Origin: Candidatus Kapaibacterium sp.
GTDB taxonomy: Bacteria; Bacteroidota; Ignavibacteria; Kapaibacteriales; UBA4661
NCBI GenBank assembly: GCA_004292595.1
Contig: RDXM01000125.1
Coordinates: 62,001-126,000 of the forward strand
Length of the DNA stretch: 64,000 nucleotides
Direction: 5' to 3'
Under the pieces are notes generated by a model. That model made no database searches. It was not told where the DNA came from and was given only the letters and a program-made list of their open reading frames with translations. Positions 26,059 through 35,561 of the stretch are shown here, piece after piece. Position 1 is the first letter of the stretch. Each line of letters opens with the position of its first letter. A program made the translations under genes and the position numbers.

Positions 26059-27945
26059 ATGCAGTCATTCCTTTTCTTCTTTTTCTTGATAACCATGATT
26101 CTACGTGTGTGTTTGTGCGCTCTCCATGTGGTATTTCTTCAAGCCGTGATATTTCCTGTTTTTTTTCCACGAGAAGCAATGGCGCAATCGTCAAAAGTGG
26201 ATAAAAAAGTGCTTGCGGGAAAATCCGTAGGAAGTAGTATTGATGCGGCTTCTGGGCAAGGAAATTTACCTGTGTCGCAGGGCTTCACTAGGCTCGCGCC
26301 TGCGCTTGAAGTTGCCACAACGCAAGCATCCTTGCGCCCTGCCGTTGGCGGTGTGAAGCTCGTTGTTGTGATGTCCTTCGACCAAATGCGGGGCGATTAT
26401 CCGAATCGCTGGGGGCATTTGTGGGGGCAGCAAGGTTTTAACCGCGTTGTGCGACAAGGTGCGTATTTTCCGCAGTGCTATTTCAATCATGCTTCCAATA
26501 TCACCGCGCCTGGTCATTCGGTGCATCTGACGGGCGTATATCCTGCAAAATCAGGCATTGTCTCGAATGATTACAACGACCGCACGGCGGGGCGCAAACT
26601 CTATTGTGTGCAGGACACGGTGAATAAAACCTTTGGCGTGTCGAAGCCTGATGAATGGTGTTCGCCGATAAATTTGAAAGTACCAACGCTGGGCGATTAT
26701 CTCAAAAAAATCTCTCCCAAGAGCCGTGTAGTCGGCATTTCGCAAAAAGACCGTGCGGCGATTTTAATGTCGGGTCACACCGCCGATGCCGCGTATTGGT
26801 TCGAGTACGAAGCTGGTGGCTACACGAGTTCGGAATATTACTTCAAAGAACTTCCTGCGTGGCTCAAGAAATGGAATCAAAAGAATAGTTTTCGTGAGTA
26901 TTCGGGCAAAGTGTGGGACAAGCAAATCGGTGATGATGTGGGATTGAAAGATAGCATTCGCTGGGAAGCTGGCGGCAAGCAGCGCAATGTTTTCCCGTAC
27001 ACGCTTCCGAATATGAACACCACAGGAACAGTTGATATGTACAGTTCCAGCACCTTTACGGTTACGCCGTATTCGGTGGAACATTTTTTCAAATTTGCAC
27101 AGTCAGTGCTGAAAGAAGAAAAGCTCGGCGCGGACAGTATTCCTGATATATTTTGCCTGAGCATCTCAGCGACGGACTATGCCGGACACACCTTTGGTCC
27201 AGACAGCCGCGAACTACAGGAATTATACCTGAACGTGGATAAGTATGTGGGAGAATGGATTGATTATTTAGATAACGAAATTGGGCGGAAAAACTATACG
27301 CTGGTTATCACTTCCGACCACGGCGTAGCACCCACGCCAGAGTATTGGAAGTATGCTAATCCTGGCGCAGATGCTGGACGCTTGCGCTCGTTGGATGTGA
27401 TAGAAGATTTGGAAAACTATCTCCGACAGGCGTTTATTGCTGGCTCTGCCTCGAAGTGGATTGACGACCACGAGCAGCCTTCACTGTTCTTTAACCAGCA
27501 AACATTAGAAATGGTAACCACGACGACGGTTGCAAGCTACAAAACGCCCACACGCCAAATGGTGTTGGATTCGGCGCAAGCCTTTTTGCAACGCTATCAA
27601 GGAATGGGAATTGTCCTGACCGAAACGCAACTGCAAGCCAATAGCTGTCCAAAATGGCTTTCGCCGTGGCAATACACCCTGATTCGCAACGATTACTTTC
27701 CGCAGCGCACGGGCGAAATCGTCTGCTATCCTGCAAAATACTGGGTCTGGGGAACAGTAACCGCCACACACGGTACGCCGCACGACTACGACCGCCACTC
27801 GCCGCTTATTCTCATGGGCGCAGGTGTGAAGCCTGGATATTATAGGGATGCCAAGGTTGCGCCTTCAGATATTGCGCCAACCCTCGCACAAATACTGGGC
27901 ATTACCATGCAAAATGTGGATGGTACGCTGCTTCCATGGCGATAA
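26059..27945 (+). CDS. PafA-type alkaline phosphatase/phosphodiesterase
   Basis: A 628-residue exported member of the type I phosphodiesterase/alkaline phosphatase superfamily. After a signal peptide (about 1-42) come VVVMSFDQMRGDY (first metal Asp), the nucleophile region NHASNITAPGHSVHLTG, ATDYAGHTFGPDS (second metal site) and ITSDHGVAP (last metal ligands), followed by THGTPHDYDRHSPL. This is the order seen in PafA, the main periplasmic phosphomonoesterase of Bacteroidota, so phosphate scavenging is the likely job. Which residue is the Thr nucleophile (NITAPGHS) should be confirmed by alignment. The gene converges on lptC. Confidence 0.88.
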   Translation: MQSFLFFFFLITMILRVCLCALHVVFLQAVIFPVFFPREAMAQSSKVDKKVLAGKSVGSSIDAASGQGNLPVSQGFTRLAPALEVATTQASLRPAVGGVKLVVVMSFDQMRGDYPNRWGHLWGQQGFNRVVRQGAYFPQCYFNHASNITAPGHSVHLTGVYPAKSGIVSNDYNDRTAGRKLYCVQDTVNKTFGVSKPDEWCSPINLKVPTLGDYLKKISPKSRVVGISQKDRAAILMSGHTADAAYWFEYEAGGYTSSEYYFKELPAWLKKWNQKNSFREYSGKVWDKQIGDDVGLKDSIRWEAGGKQRNVFPYTLPNMNTTGTVDMYSSSTFTVTPYSVEHFFKFAQSVLKEEKLGADSIPDIFCLSISATDYAGHTFGPDSRELQELYLNVDKYVGEWIDYLDNEIGRKNYTLVITSDHGVAPTPEYWKYANPGADAGRLRSLDVIEDLENYLRQAFIAGSASKWIDDHEQPSLFFNQQTLEMVTTTTVASYKTPTRQMVLDSAQAFLQRYQGMGIVLTETQLQANSCPKWLSPWQYTLIRNDYFPQRTGEIVCYPAKYWVWGTVTATHGTPHDYDRHSPLILMGAGVKPGYYRDAKVAPSDIAPTLAQILGITMQNVDGTLLPWR

Positions 27946-27981
27946 AACTCCTCAACGTTGAACAAAATCTTCATTTGCGTC

Positions 27982-28629
27982 TCACTGCGTCCGCGAGGAA
28001 GTGCTACTGCTGGTAATCGTCCCGCTTGTAAGACTGCTACTTGCAGCCGTTCCGCTTGTGGTGGAAATCGGCTCGCCGCTTGGCGAAAGAAAGGTTTGTC
28101 CCGTTACTTTGAAAATCGTGTAGTGGCGCAGACTTGCATCGGACTCAAAGCCGTAGCCTTGCAGCAATTCGTAGGGCGAGCGAATATCCACAAAGGCGGG
28201 CGAATGCAAGACGTGGCGCGTACTGTCCCAGTGAATCACCGACGTTTTCACCGTCGTCATGCTGCCGTTTGCGACAACGACAACATTCCCCGAAGCGGTC
28301 ATATTCTTGGTTTTATCATCAACTCGTGCGCTGTCGGCACTGAGAATGCTGGCAAGTGTGCGTTCTGGTTTCGTGAAAAATTCTACCTGCACACCGCCGC
28401 CAAGTACGGTTTCAGCACGTTTATCATACATTTTCGCCCAGCCCGCACGGATTCGCGCTCGCATATAGCTTGAATCCATGAACTGAATAACGGGATGGTA
28501 GCTTGTGTGCGTGGCGGAATCGCTGGTTTCGAGGACAATCAAGCCTGCGGAGGATTCGCGCTCGCAAGAGGAAGCGCAAAAGAGAGTTACAATGGCTACA
28601 AGCCAGTATTTAAGCGGCTTCCATTTCAT
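27982..28629 (-). CDS. lptC: LptC-like LPS-export periplasmic lipoprotein
   Basis: A 215-residue protein with signal segment [15 protein letters not shown] and probable lipidation at the last Cys. The OstA/LptC beta-jellyroll pattern follows: [75 protein letters not shown]. LptC passes LPS from the inner-membrane LptBFG transporter to LptA. The C-terminal ~30 residues are a Ser/Thr-rich low-complexity tail. ATG 28629 overlaps the end of dus by 20 bp, so the two are translationally coupled. lptA and lptB are not in the window. Confidence 0.8.
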   Translation of the reverse strand: MKWKPLKYWLVAIVTLFCASSCERESSAGLIVLETSDSATHTSYHPVIQFMDSSYMRARIRAGWAKMYDKRAETVLGGGVQVEFFTKPERTLASILSADSARVDDKTKNMTASGNVVVVANGSMTTVKTSVIHWDSTRHVLHSPAFVDIRSPYELLQGYGFESDASLRHYTIFKVTGQTFLSPSGEPISTTSGTAASSSLTSGTITSSSTSSRTQ

Positions 28630-29647
28630 ATTCTGCTGATTGAGCGTGAATTGTTTCCATTGTATTTTCTGTACCGCGTTCCTGCAAAAAAGCGTGAAAC
28701 TGCCACAAACGCTCTTCCACCTGCGCAAACTCCGTGTACGGCATAATGTCGCGGCGCACTTCGGAAGCATTGTATAAGCCTTTCAAATACCCGCTATAAA
28801 ACTTACGGAACTCCCGCACCGCCAAGCCTTCGCCCTTGAACGCGACCGAATGGCGTAAATGCGTGAGGCAGAGGTCAATACGCTCGTAAACGCTTGGTTC
28901 TGCCTCGTGAGTGCCTGTGCGCAAATAGGTTTTTGCCTGACGAAAAACGAACGGATTGGTAATGGCAGCGCGACCAATCATCACGGCATCGCAGCCTGTT
29001 TCGTCGAAGGCTTGTTTGCAATCTTCCGCCGTTTCCACGTCGCCATTCAAAATAACGGGAATGGAAACCACTTCTTTTACCTTGCGAACCCAGTGCCAAT
29101 CGGCGTTTCCGTCGTGTCCCATGTCGCGGGTGCGGCAGTGAATGGCGAGCGCGGCAATGCCCGCTTCTTGCTCCAAACGCTTGGCAAGGTCGGTGATGAT
29201 AATGGAATTTTTATCCCAGCCAAGCCGTGTTTTCACAGTGACAGGCAATTTCACCGTATCGACAAGTGCTTTCGCCATTTTTACCATCGTGTCTGGCTCG
29301 CGGAGTAAGGCTGCACCTGCGCTGCGAGCAACAACGTTCTTCACCCAGCATCCGCAGTTAATATCCAAAAAATCGGGATTGGAAGATTCGGCAATAAGGG
29401 CTGCTTCCCGCATCACGTCTATATCGCCGCCGAAAATTTGAATTGCAACGGGGCGTTCGCCTTCGTCTAAAACAAGTTTTTGCAAAGAACGCCGCGCATC
29501 CCGCACCAAACCTTCGCTGGAGACAAATTCGGTATAGACAATATCCGCACCTAAGTTGCGGCAAACCACACGAAAGGGTAAATCGCTAATATCTTCCATC
29601 GGGGCAAGCAATACGCCTTGTTCAACTTCGACAGTGCCGATTTTCAT
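28610..29647 (-). CDS. dusB: tRNA-dihydrouridine synthase (DusB-like)
   Basis: A 345-residue FMN-dependent reductase that converts uridine to dihydrouridine in tRNA D-loops. Motifs: [33 protein letters not shown] (catalytic Cys; the usual GCP is GCW here), [26 protein letters not shown] and [16 protein letters not shown]. The start at 29647 gives [17 protein letters not shown]; a 14-codon upstream extension is unlikely. It is followed by lptC with a short overlap. Confidence 0.93.
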   Translation of the reverse strand: MKIGTVEVEQGVLLAPMEDISDLPFRVVCRNLGADIVYTEFVSSEGLVRDARRSLQKLVLDEGERPVAIQIFGGDIDVMREAALIAESSNPDFLDINCGCWVKNVVARSAGAALLREPDTMVKMAKALVDTVKLPVTVKTRLGWDKNSIIITDLAKRLEQEAGIAALAIHCRTRDMGHDGNADWHWVRKVKEVVSIPVILNGDVETAEDCKQAFDETGCDAVMIGRAAITNPFVFRQAKTYLRTGTHEAEPSVYERIDLCLTHLRHSVAFKGEGLAVREFRKFYSGYLKGLYNASEVRRDIMPYTEFAQVEERLWQFHAFLQERGTENTMETIHAQSAEYEMEAA

Positions 29648-29830
29648 ATATGACCATTCTTCAAAGTGAGAAAAGAAAAACGCAGACAAACCTGCTCACG
29701 CGGTAAGTGGCTGTTGTGTTTGAATTTCATTGAATTTCAAAGAGCAAATGTACGGAATTTTTGCGATAAAATGAAGCACCGCCCTGTTTCCAAACCTTGC
29801 GCGGAAATTACGCATCCCAACGATGTGCAT

Positions 29831-31084
29831 TTACTCATATCTCAGCGCGTCCGACGGCTGCACTGTTCCCGCTAAACGGCTTGGATACAAGGCGCAGAGC
29901 GTTGTCAGAATATACATCCCAATCACAGCCGCACAAATACTGAGTGCGTAGGTCGCCGTCGGAACTTCATAAAACGGAATAAGCGGCACTTGAGCAACCA
30001 AAAACAATCCGAACACCACTGCAAACGTGGTCAATGCAACAAGCTCGCCAATCACAAAGAAGTAAATATCCTGCCGCGTCGCTCCAAAGGCGCGTCGCAC
30101 GCCGAGTTCACGCATTCTGCGGGTAACGGATTGCCACACAACGCCCACCAAACCGAGACCGACAGTGATAAGCAAGAATGCTGCGATGGTCAATCCAGGA
30201 ATAAGCGCGAAATAAAGGTTTTTATGTTTCTTCTCGCGGTCTGCTGCGAGCGTCGTGATTTGAAATGACCAATTTGGCGCGGTTTGCTCAAGTTTTTTGA
30301 GCATTTCCTCTTCGTAGCTGGCAGCCGTGCCGGGCTTCATTTTTACCAATATTTGCGATGGCAAAAATGATGTTGTGTCAAGGATGTTGGTGCGTTCAAA
30401 CATGAAATTTCCTGACTGGTCGAACTCGCTGCCTTTGCGGAAACTACTGATAACCCCAACAACGCGATACCGTGTGCGCTCTAAATCCTTGCCGATACCC
30501 TCGCCTGGAATGTAGGTAATATCACGCCCGATAGGATTTTCCTTCCCGAAAAATGTTGCTGCTGCACATTCGTTAATCACCACAACCTTCACCGTACTTG
30601 TTGTGCCATTATAGGCATCATCACTGGCATTGAACCAGCGTCCCTGCGTGAGTGTAAGATTCATGGTTTTGTCGAATTCATTTGTTACAATGGAAATTTC
30701 TGTCTTGTATTTTTCTCCGCGATTAAAACTCGTCATGCGATGTGAAAAGCTAAAGGGCGTTGTGCTTACAAAGCTCGCCAATTCTACGCTTGGCAACCCA
30801 CGCAGCACGGAAACAAGACGCTGTGCGCTCTGGCGCGTGATAGCCGTACTTTCGACTTCGGCGGATTGTTTGCGATATGCTTGAATATTCCACACATTTT
30901 CGTACTCATAGCCAAGCGGCAAGCGGTACGTGAGCGCGAAGTGAAGCACCGCCAAACACACGAAAAAAAGCACCATAAATGCAGCGACAAGCTCCGTTAC
31001 CATTAGCGCATTCGAGCGTTTGCGATTCCAGACGAGCTTAAAAAGCTGTGGTATTTGGGAAAAGTTTTTTGAGAAATTAAGCAT
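29831..31084 (-). CDS. ABC transporter permease, MacB/FtsX type (second permease)
   Basis: A 417-residue permease with one N-terminal membrane helix (LVAAFMVLFFVCLAVLHFAL), a large periplasmic MacB-type domain (about 45-285) and three C-terminal helices of the FtsX fold with RRMRELGVRRAFGATRQDI, the coupling-helix motif. Last gene of a leftward operon; its start overlaps the preceding permease by 8 bp. It pairs with the other permease as a likely heterodimer, in contrast to MacB homodimers where ATPase and permease are fused. Confidence 0.88.
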   Translation of the reverse strand: MLNFSKNFSQIPQLFKLVWNRKRSNALMVTELVAAFMVLFFVCLAVLHFALTYRLPLGYEYENVWNIQAYRKQSAEVESTAITRQSAQRLVSVLRGLPSVELASFVSTTPFSFSHRMTSFNRGEKYKTEISIVTNEFDKTMNLTLTQGRWFNASDDAYNGTTSTVKVVVINECAAATFFGKENPIGRDITYIPGEGIGKDLERTRYRVVGVISSFRKGSEFDQSGNFMFERTNILDTTSFLPSQILVKMKPGTAASYEEEMLKKLEQTAPNWSFQITTLAADREKKHKNLYFALIPGLTIAAFLLITVGLGLVGVVWQSVTRRMRELGVRRAFGATRQDIYFFVIGELVALTTFAVVFGLFLVAQVPLIPFYEVPTATYALSICAAVIGMYILTTLCALYPSRLAGTVQPSDALRYE

Positions 31085-32342
31085 TGATGCCTCCTTTGAG
31101 GGATTGAACGATGGGTAAACGAGCCATTTTCCACGCGGGCAACACGCCCGAGAGCAAACCAAACACAGCAGACATCCCAAGCGCGTACACAGCAACGCGG
31201 GCGTTCACGTGGAAGACGGCATTGGGGAATATTCCCGCGCTGGTAATCCAGAGCAGCACTGCTTCGGCAAGCAGCACACCGATTGCACCGCCAATAATCG
31301 TCAGCACAAGATTTTCCACAATAAATTGCCCAACAAGTGCAGTACTACTCGCACCGAAGGCTTTTCGCACACCAATTTCGGACGCGCGTTCCAGAATGCG
31401 GCTCACGTTCACGTTCACAAGATTGATGGCTGGAAGTGCCATAAAACCAAGCGTGAGTGCCATGAGAAGCGCAATCAGGCGTGTTGCATTGTCGCGTTTG
31501 CCGTAGTCTTTATCCTCCGAATCGAAGCCAAAAAACATCTGTGCCTGTACACCAAAGTTCGTTTCTGCCGCCGCCTGCATATATTCGATATTGCTGCTGG
31601 CAAATTTTACCGTTGGCAACATTGCTTGGAATGCCGCTTGAATACTAGGCAAGTCGCTCGCATTGTTCGCCAATATCACGGACGTAAAGCCGCCTGCACC
31701 TTCGTCCAAAACGCCCGTGCGGTCTTTGGGCGTGAGGTCAATGCTCACGGGATACCAGACATCGCCGCTTACGCTGAGACTGGAAGCGACATCCCGCGCC
31801 ACACCGACGATGCGATAGGTTTTGCTTCCAAGCGTGATAGATTTGCCAAGCGCGGAGGCATCGCCAAAATACCGTTGGCGTGTTTTTTCTGAAACCACAG
31901 CAACCATGCGGCGTTGTTGGTTGTCGTCTTCGGTAAAAGGTGCACCTTCTAAAAATTCAAAATCAAAGATTTCCCAAAACACGCCATCCACAATTTTCGC
32001 TGTGAGCGTGGTTTTCTGCCCATTTGGATAGGTGATAAACGTTGATTCAGTCTGAATGCTGAATTTCTCAACGCCTGGCAATGGGCGTACATACTTGTCA
32101 TGGAAGCCGTAATGCGGTTCGTTGATGGTCGTAAAGTCCTTGCTTTTCCCCATGACGGATTTCACAAACAGCATACGTGCTTGCTTGGTGTAGGGACGCG
32201 GCGGATTGGCATGATAATCAATAATTGCTGTTACAACGAGCATGGTTGCTAGTGTGAGGCTGATTCCGACGAGCGAAATAAAGGTGAAGAATTTCCGCCG
32301 AAGCAGAACTTTCCACGCGAGAAGGAGATAGTTGCGGAGCAT
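31077..32342 (-). CDS. ABC transporter permease, MacB/FtsX type (first permease)
   Basis: A 421-residue permease: N-terminal helix FTFISLVGISLTLATMLVV, MacB-like periplasmic domain (about 45-280) and a C-terminal three-helix FtsX block with ILERASEIGVRKAFGASSTAL. Homologous to, but clearly diverged from, the downstream permease. Located 47 bp after the ATPase stop. Confidence 0.88.
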   Translation of the reverse strand: MLRNYLLLAWKVLLRRKFFTFISLVGISLTLATMLVVTAIIDYHANPPRPYTKQARMLFVKSVMGKSKDFTTINEPHYGFHDKYVRPLPGVEKFSIQTESTFITYPNGQKTTLTAKIVDGVFWEIFDFEFLEGAPFTEDDNQQRRMVAVVSEKTRQRYFGDASALGKSITLGSKTYRIVGVARDVASSLSVSGDVWYPVSIDLTPKDRTGVLDEGAGGFTSVILANNASDLPSIQAAFQAMLPTVKFASSNIEYMQAAAETNFGVQAQMFFGFDSEDKDYGKRDNATRLIALLMALTLGFMALPAINLVNVNVSRILERASEIGVRKAFGASSTALVGQFIVENLVLTIIGGAIGVLLAEAVLLWITSAGIFPNAVFHVNARVAVYALGMSAVFGLLSGVLPAWKMARLPIVQSLKGGINA

Positions 32343-32389
32343 AGTTTTTTGAAGAAGTGTTGAATTTTAAGTTCTGAGTGTTGAGTTTC

Positions 32390-33097
32390 CTAAGCCACTT
32401 GCTGCCCATCGAAAATCCTGATAGTACGGTCTGTCTGCGCCGCCAAGCGTTCATCGTGCGTTACCATCGCAATCGTGGTGCCGTGTTCGCGGTTGAGCGT
32501 GTGGAGAATGTTCATAATTTCGTCGCCCATTGCGCTGTCGAGGTTTCCCGTTGGCTCATCGGCAAGCAGCAGCTTGGGTTTGCCAACGATGGCGCGGGCA
32601 ATGGCGACGCGCTGCTGCTGTCCGCCAGAGAGTTGCGAGGGGAAATGCTTTGTGCGCGAGGAAAGACCGACTTGCTGCACCGCCTCCAACGCAAGCTGCT
32701 TCCGCTCCGAGCCGCTTAAACCCTTGCGATAGAGAAGCGGAATCTCGACGTTATCCAGCACCCGCAAATCATTGACAAGGTGAAAGGATTGAAAAATGAA
32801 GCCGATTTCCTGATTCCGCACCTGCGCAATCGCATTTTCCTTGAGTTTGGTTACGTCCATGCCGTGAAGCCGCATCACGCCTTTGCTGGGAGCATCCAGC
32901 AAGCCCAACACGTTCAAGAGCGTGGATTTTCCTGACCCCGACGGTCCCATTATCGAAACGAACTCGCCTTGCTGAATCGAAATGTTGATGTTCGCCAGCG
33001 CGACCGTTTCCAGCGAATCCGTGCGATAGATTTTTTCAATGCCCGCAAGTTCCAGAACTGCTGCTTTGGTCAGGGTTTGTGCGTGTTGTAGTGTCAT
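32390..33097 (-). CDS. ABC transporter ATP-binding protein, LolD/MacB type
   Basis: A 235-residue ATPase powering the two permeases. Walker A GPSGSGKST, Q-loop FQSFHLV, signature LSGGQQQRVAIARA, Walker B LLLADEPTGNLDSA and switch His MVTHD are all intact. ATG 33097 (MTLQHAQ) is chosen; the frame upstream runs into spacer. The gene is separated from the adaptor by 233 bp that contains a family B repeat, so the operon is either read through that repeat or is split in two units. Confidence 0.93.
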   Translation of the reverse strand: MTLQHAQTLTKAAVLELAGIEKIYRTDSLETVALANINISIQQGEFVSIMGPSGSGKSTLLNVLGLLDAPSKGVMRLHGMDVTKLKENAIAQVRNQEIGFIFQSFHLVNDLRVLDNVEIPLLYRKGLSGSERKQLALEAVQQVGLSSRTKHFPSQLSGGQQQRVAIARAIVGKPKLLLADEPTGNLDSAMGDEIMNILHTLNREHGTTIAMVTHDERLAAQTDRTIRIFDGQQVA

Positions 33098-33134
33098 GGT
33101 TTTTCCTGAAAATGTAGTTGTGAATTGTAATTGG

Positions 33135-33320
33135 GTTAGTCTCAGCAATGACGGGGGGACGCAGATGAAGATGATTGCATGGATGAAGATGATACGATGG
33201 AAGAAGATACTGAAGACTGGATGCGTACTTCATCTGTCTTTGATGTTTTCTGCCTTTTCATCATCTTCATCAATCCAATCATCTTCATCTGCGTCCAAAA
33301 AAAATTACAACCCGACCAGT
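33135..33320. repeat. Family B dispersed inverted repeat, copy 3 (inside the efflux operon)
   Basis: GGGGGACGCAGATGAAGATG at the left and the inverted CATCTTCATCTGCGTCC at the right, around 80 bp of loop. The left flank (TCAGCAATGAC) matches the right flank of copy 2 inverted; the right flank (AATTACAACCCGACCAG) matches the ends of copies 1 and 2. It occupies almost all the spacer between the adaptor and ATPase genes. Confidence 0.78.
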
Positions 33321-33330
33321 TATGCGAAAT

Positions 33331-34587
33331 TTACTTAATCGCAACGCTCGTCAAATGCTGATATTCACTCATGTTCGAGATAATTACTTCGTCGCCCGCC
33401 TGCAAGCCGCTCAAAATCTCGCACGTGTCCGCGCCGATAAGCCCGATGCGCACGGTACGGCGTTCCGCTTTCAGGCTATTGCCTTTGCGTTGCATCACAA
33501 ACACAACCTGCTCGCCCGCACCGCGCACAAATGCTCCTTTTTTCACCCTGAGCGTCGCACCATTCCTCGCTGTTTGAATAAAAACATCCGCCTGAAGATT
33601 TGGGCGCAACACAGCATTTGTCTGTCCACCAAGAGTAATGGTGAATTTCAACACGCCATTGTCAATCGTCGGCAACACGCTTGAAATCACGCCTTCCAGC
33701 GAGGTTTCGCCCACACGCACCTTCGCGGGCAAGCCCACGCTCATGCGCTCGCGGTGAATGTCCGAAATGCTCGCATCTATGCGGTATGAGGACAAATCGG
33801 CAATGCGAGCGAGCATTGTTCCGCGCCCTACGTTCATGCCTTCAGTTTGGACGACCCACGTGAGAATGCCACTTGATTCGGCGCGGGCTGCGGCTTGGTC
33901 GAGTTCGCGGCGGGATTGGTTTTTGTCTTTGCGCAGCGAGGTAATTTCCAGCGCAACGCCTTCTTGTTCCAGCTTTGATGCGGCTTTGGCATTCGCATAT
34001 TCTTTCAAAAATGCGTCCAATTCGTCGCGGGATTTTTGGAGTTGCGTGTCGAATTGGTTGAGTTCTTGTTGCGAAATGTAGGTTTTCTCAAACAGTGCGC
34101 GGTTTTGCAGAAACTTGATGCTGTCGAGCGTAACGTCGCGGCGTTTCAAGCGAATTTGATTGTCGAGCTTAATCAAGCGTCCTTCCAGCGTGGCAGCGAG
34201 TTGCGCTTGCTGATTTGCTTTGCGAGCAATGTTATCGCTCAGTTTCTCCAAGGCAAGCGTTGATGCGGCAAGGTCGAGAGTAACAATCGCCTCGCCTTTG
34301 GAAACGCTGTCGCCCGCCCGCTTCAGAATGCGGAGAACACGAGCATCTATGGGGCTTGTCAGCACACGGTCAATTTCTGGCACCACCACGCCGCTTGCTT
34401 CAATCACCGCTTCGACCGCGCCACGCTCCACCGTTGCTGTGCGAATCGCGGTTTTGTCGAGCGAGGGTGCAATCATGCCCGCACCATATACAACAGCCGC
34501 GCCCACCAGCGCAAGTGGTACAACGAATTTCAACACGGAGCGGAAGCTATTGCTGCGTTGGAGTTCAGGGGAAAATTCTCTGTCCAT
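33331..34587 (-). CDS. Periplasmic adaptor (HlyD/MacA-like) of ABC efflux system
   Basis: A 418-residue membrane-fusion protein: N-terminal cytoplasmic stub, one helix (FVVPLALVGAAVVYGAGMIA), a biotinyl-lipoyl half-motif (ASGVVVPEIDRVLTSPIDARV), a long alpha-hairpin coiled coil (about 115-240), the second lipoyl half (GILTWVVQTEGMNVGRG), then beta-barrel and membrane-proximal domains. It would link the inner-membrane ABC transporter to an outer-membrane channel, which is not encoded here. First gene of the leftward cluster; substrate unknown (macrolides, lipids or peptides are typical for the class). Confidence 0.9.
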   Translation of the reverse strand: MDREFSPELQRSNSFRSVLKFVVPLALVGAAVVYGAGMIAPSLDKTAIRTATVERGAVEAVIEASGVVVPEIDRVLTSPIDARVLRILKRAGDSVSKGEAIVTLDLAASTLALEKLSDNIARKANQQAQLAATLEGRLIKLDNQIRLKRRDVTLDSIKFLQNRALFEKTYISQQELNQFDTQLQKSRDELDAFLKEYANAKAASKLEQEGVALEITSLRKDKNQSRRELDQAAARAESSGILTWVVQTEGMNVGRGTMLARIADLSSYRIDASISDIHRERMSVGLPAKVRVGETSLEGVISSVLPTIDNGVLKFTITLGGQTNAVLRPNLQADVFIQTARNGATLRVKKGAFVRGAGEQVVFVMQRKGNSLKAERRTVRIGLIGADTCEILSGLQAGDEVIISNMSEYQHLTSVAIK

Positions 34588-34615
34588 AGTCGTTCTTGGT
34601 TACTTGGTGCTTATA

Positions 34616-34759
34616 CCGTTTTGACTATACTTTGAATACTTTGATTTTAGCAAGGCAGCATGCTGCCTTGTTTCGGAGAATTGAAAGTATTCATTTTACA
34701 ATCGAAACGTGCTGCCTTGTTTCGGAGAATTGAAAGTATTCATTTTACAATCGAAACGG
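34616..34759. mobile_element. Family D TA-flanked element, copy 2, with 49 bp tandem duplication
   Basis: Ends CCGTTTTGACTA and, inverted, CAATCGAAACGG, flanked by TA at 34614-34615 and 34760-34761. The central perfect palindrome CAAGGCAGCATGCTGCCTTG is at 34651-34670. A 49 bp right-half unit is perfectly tandemly repeated (34661-34709, 34710-34758). The 14-mer GTTACTTGGTGCTT occurs just outside both ends in direct orientation. This copy is uninterrupted and gives the empty site for the insertion at 12.1 kb. Confidence 0.88.
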
Positions 34760-34761
34760 TA

Positions 34762-35253
34762 TTAGTTACTTGGTGCTTGGTTTTTAGTTATGCGCATTTC
34801 CTTTGTTCCAGAAAGTGTGCCAAAAAATGGAGTGAGGTTTTATGCGGTGTTGCAGGGAGGGAGGTTTGGCAAGAGTGTTCGATTTCGGGCAGTCGTGTGC
34901 GGAATCGGGCGCGAGGGCATCACAAGGGAGAAAGAAAATGAACAAAGGTGAGAAAATCTCTCATGCTCTCATTAAGTCTCTCAAAATGAGAGTTTTCTCT
35001 CAAAGTAAAATGAGAGGCTATTTTAGAAATGACGTTTTTTGCTAAAAATCGTCATTTAAAAAGTTGGCACGGTTTTGCTAAATATACTCATCAGACAGCG
35101 CAATTCGGCACAAGGTTGAATGTAAGTCGTTGTCTGAAAAGATGTTATTGTCGGTATTTTTCTCAAAACGATAGATAATGATAGATGAGAATGATAATCA
35201 ACCAAGCACTATTGCTCAGGTAGCACTGCTTCGGTTCACGCAAAAATATACAG
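34762..35253. other. Gene-poor stretch with TGAGAG/CTCTCA repeats and a hairpin
   Basis: No convincing gene. Around 34955-35016 the words CTCTCA and TGAGAG recur several times in both orientations, so the RNA could fold in more than one way. A hairpin with arms AAATGACG (35027-35034) and CGTCATTT (35050-35057) follows. A 35-codon frame from the ATG at 34938 has no supporting signal. A sigma54-like TTGGCACG...TTGCT at 35064 is one base short of the strict spacing. Confidence 0.5.
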
Positions 35254-35381
35254 TATAATGAGTTACCTCTTCCCAAACGGAAGAAATTGACGATAGGCGA
35301 ATATCTACAAACCTCCTGAACAGAGAAGCCGCTTCATCAAATATTGACTGGGGATGTGAGGCGGTTTTTTTTTATTTTTTT
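35254..35381 (+). ncRNA. Candidate small RNA with its own promoter and terminator
   Basis: TATAAT at 35254-35259 (weak -35) is followed by a ~100 nt stretch without an ORF. It holds a hairpin TCTTCC-CAAAC-GGAAGA (35268-35284), a mostly unpaired middle, and an intrinsic terminator: stem CCGCTTCAT/GTGAGGCGG (35329-35337, 35356-35364) and a long T tract (35365-35381). The layout is that of an independent sRNA, or a terminator-ended leader of the BON gene 180 bp downstream. I do not recognise the RNA family. Confidence 0.5.
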
Positions 35382-35561
35382 GTCGTGTTTACACACAGAA
35401 TGATGAAAAGATAAGTATTTGTTCTACAATGTTTTTACCATATTTTTATGAATAATACGTCAGCATAGATTCATGGAAAATTCATTTTTTGAGAGCTAAT
35501 TTCGTAGAAGCATTTTTTGAACTATATTCATGTTTTTATTTTCACAATTTGTAGGATTATT

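Noticed and set aside
34938-35045. 35-codon frame starting MNKGEKISHAL
   Set aside because: Short, built on the CTCTCA/TGAGAG repeats, and no conservation evidence can be obtained from the sequence alone.
35064-35079. Sigma54-type promoter (TTGGCACG...TTGCT)
   Set aside because: The GG-to-GC spacing is 9 instead of the strict 10 bases, and no gene starts at a suitable distance.
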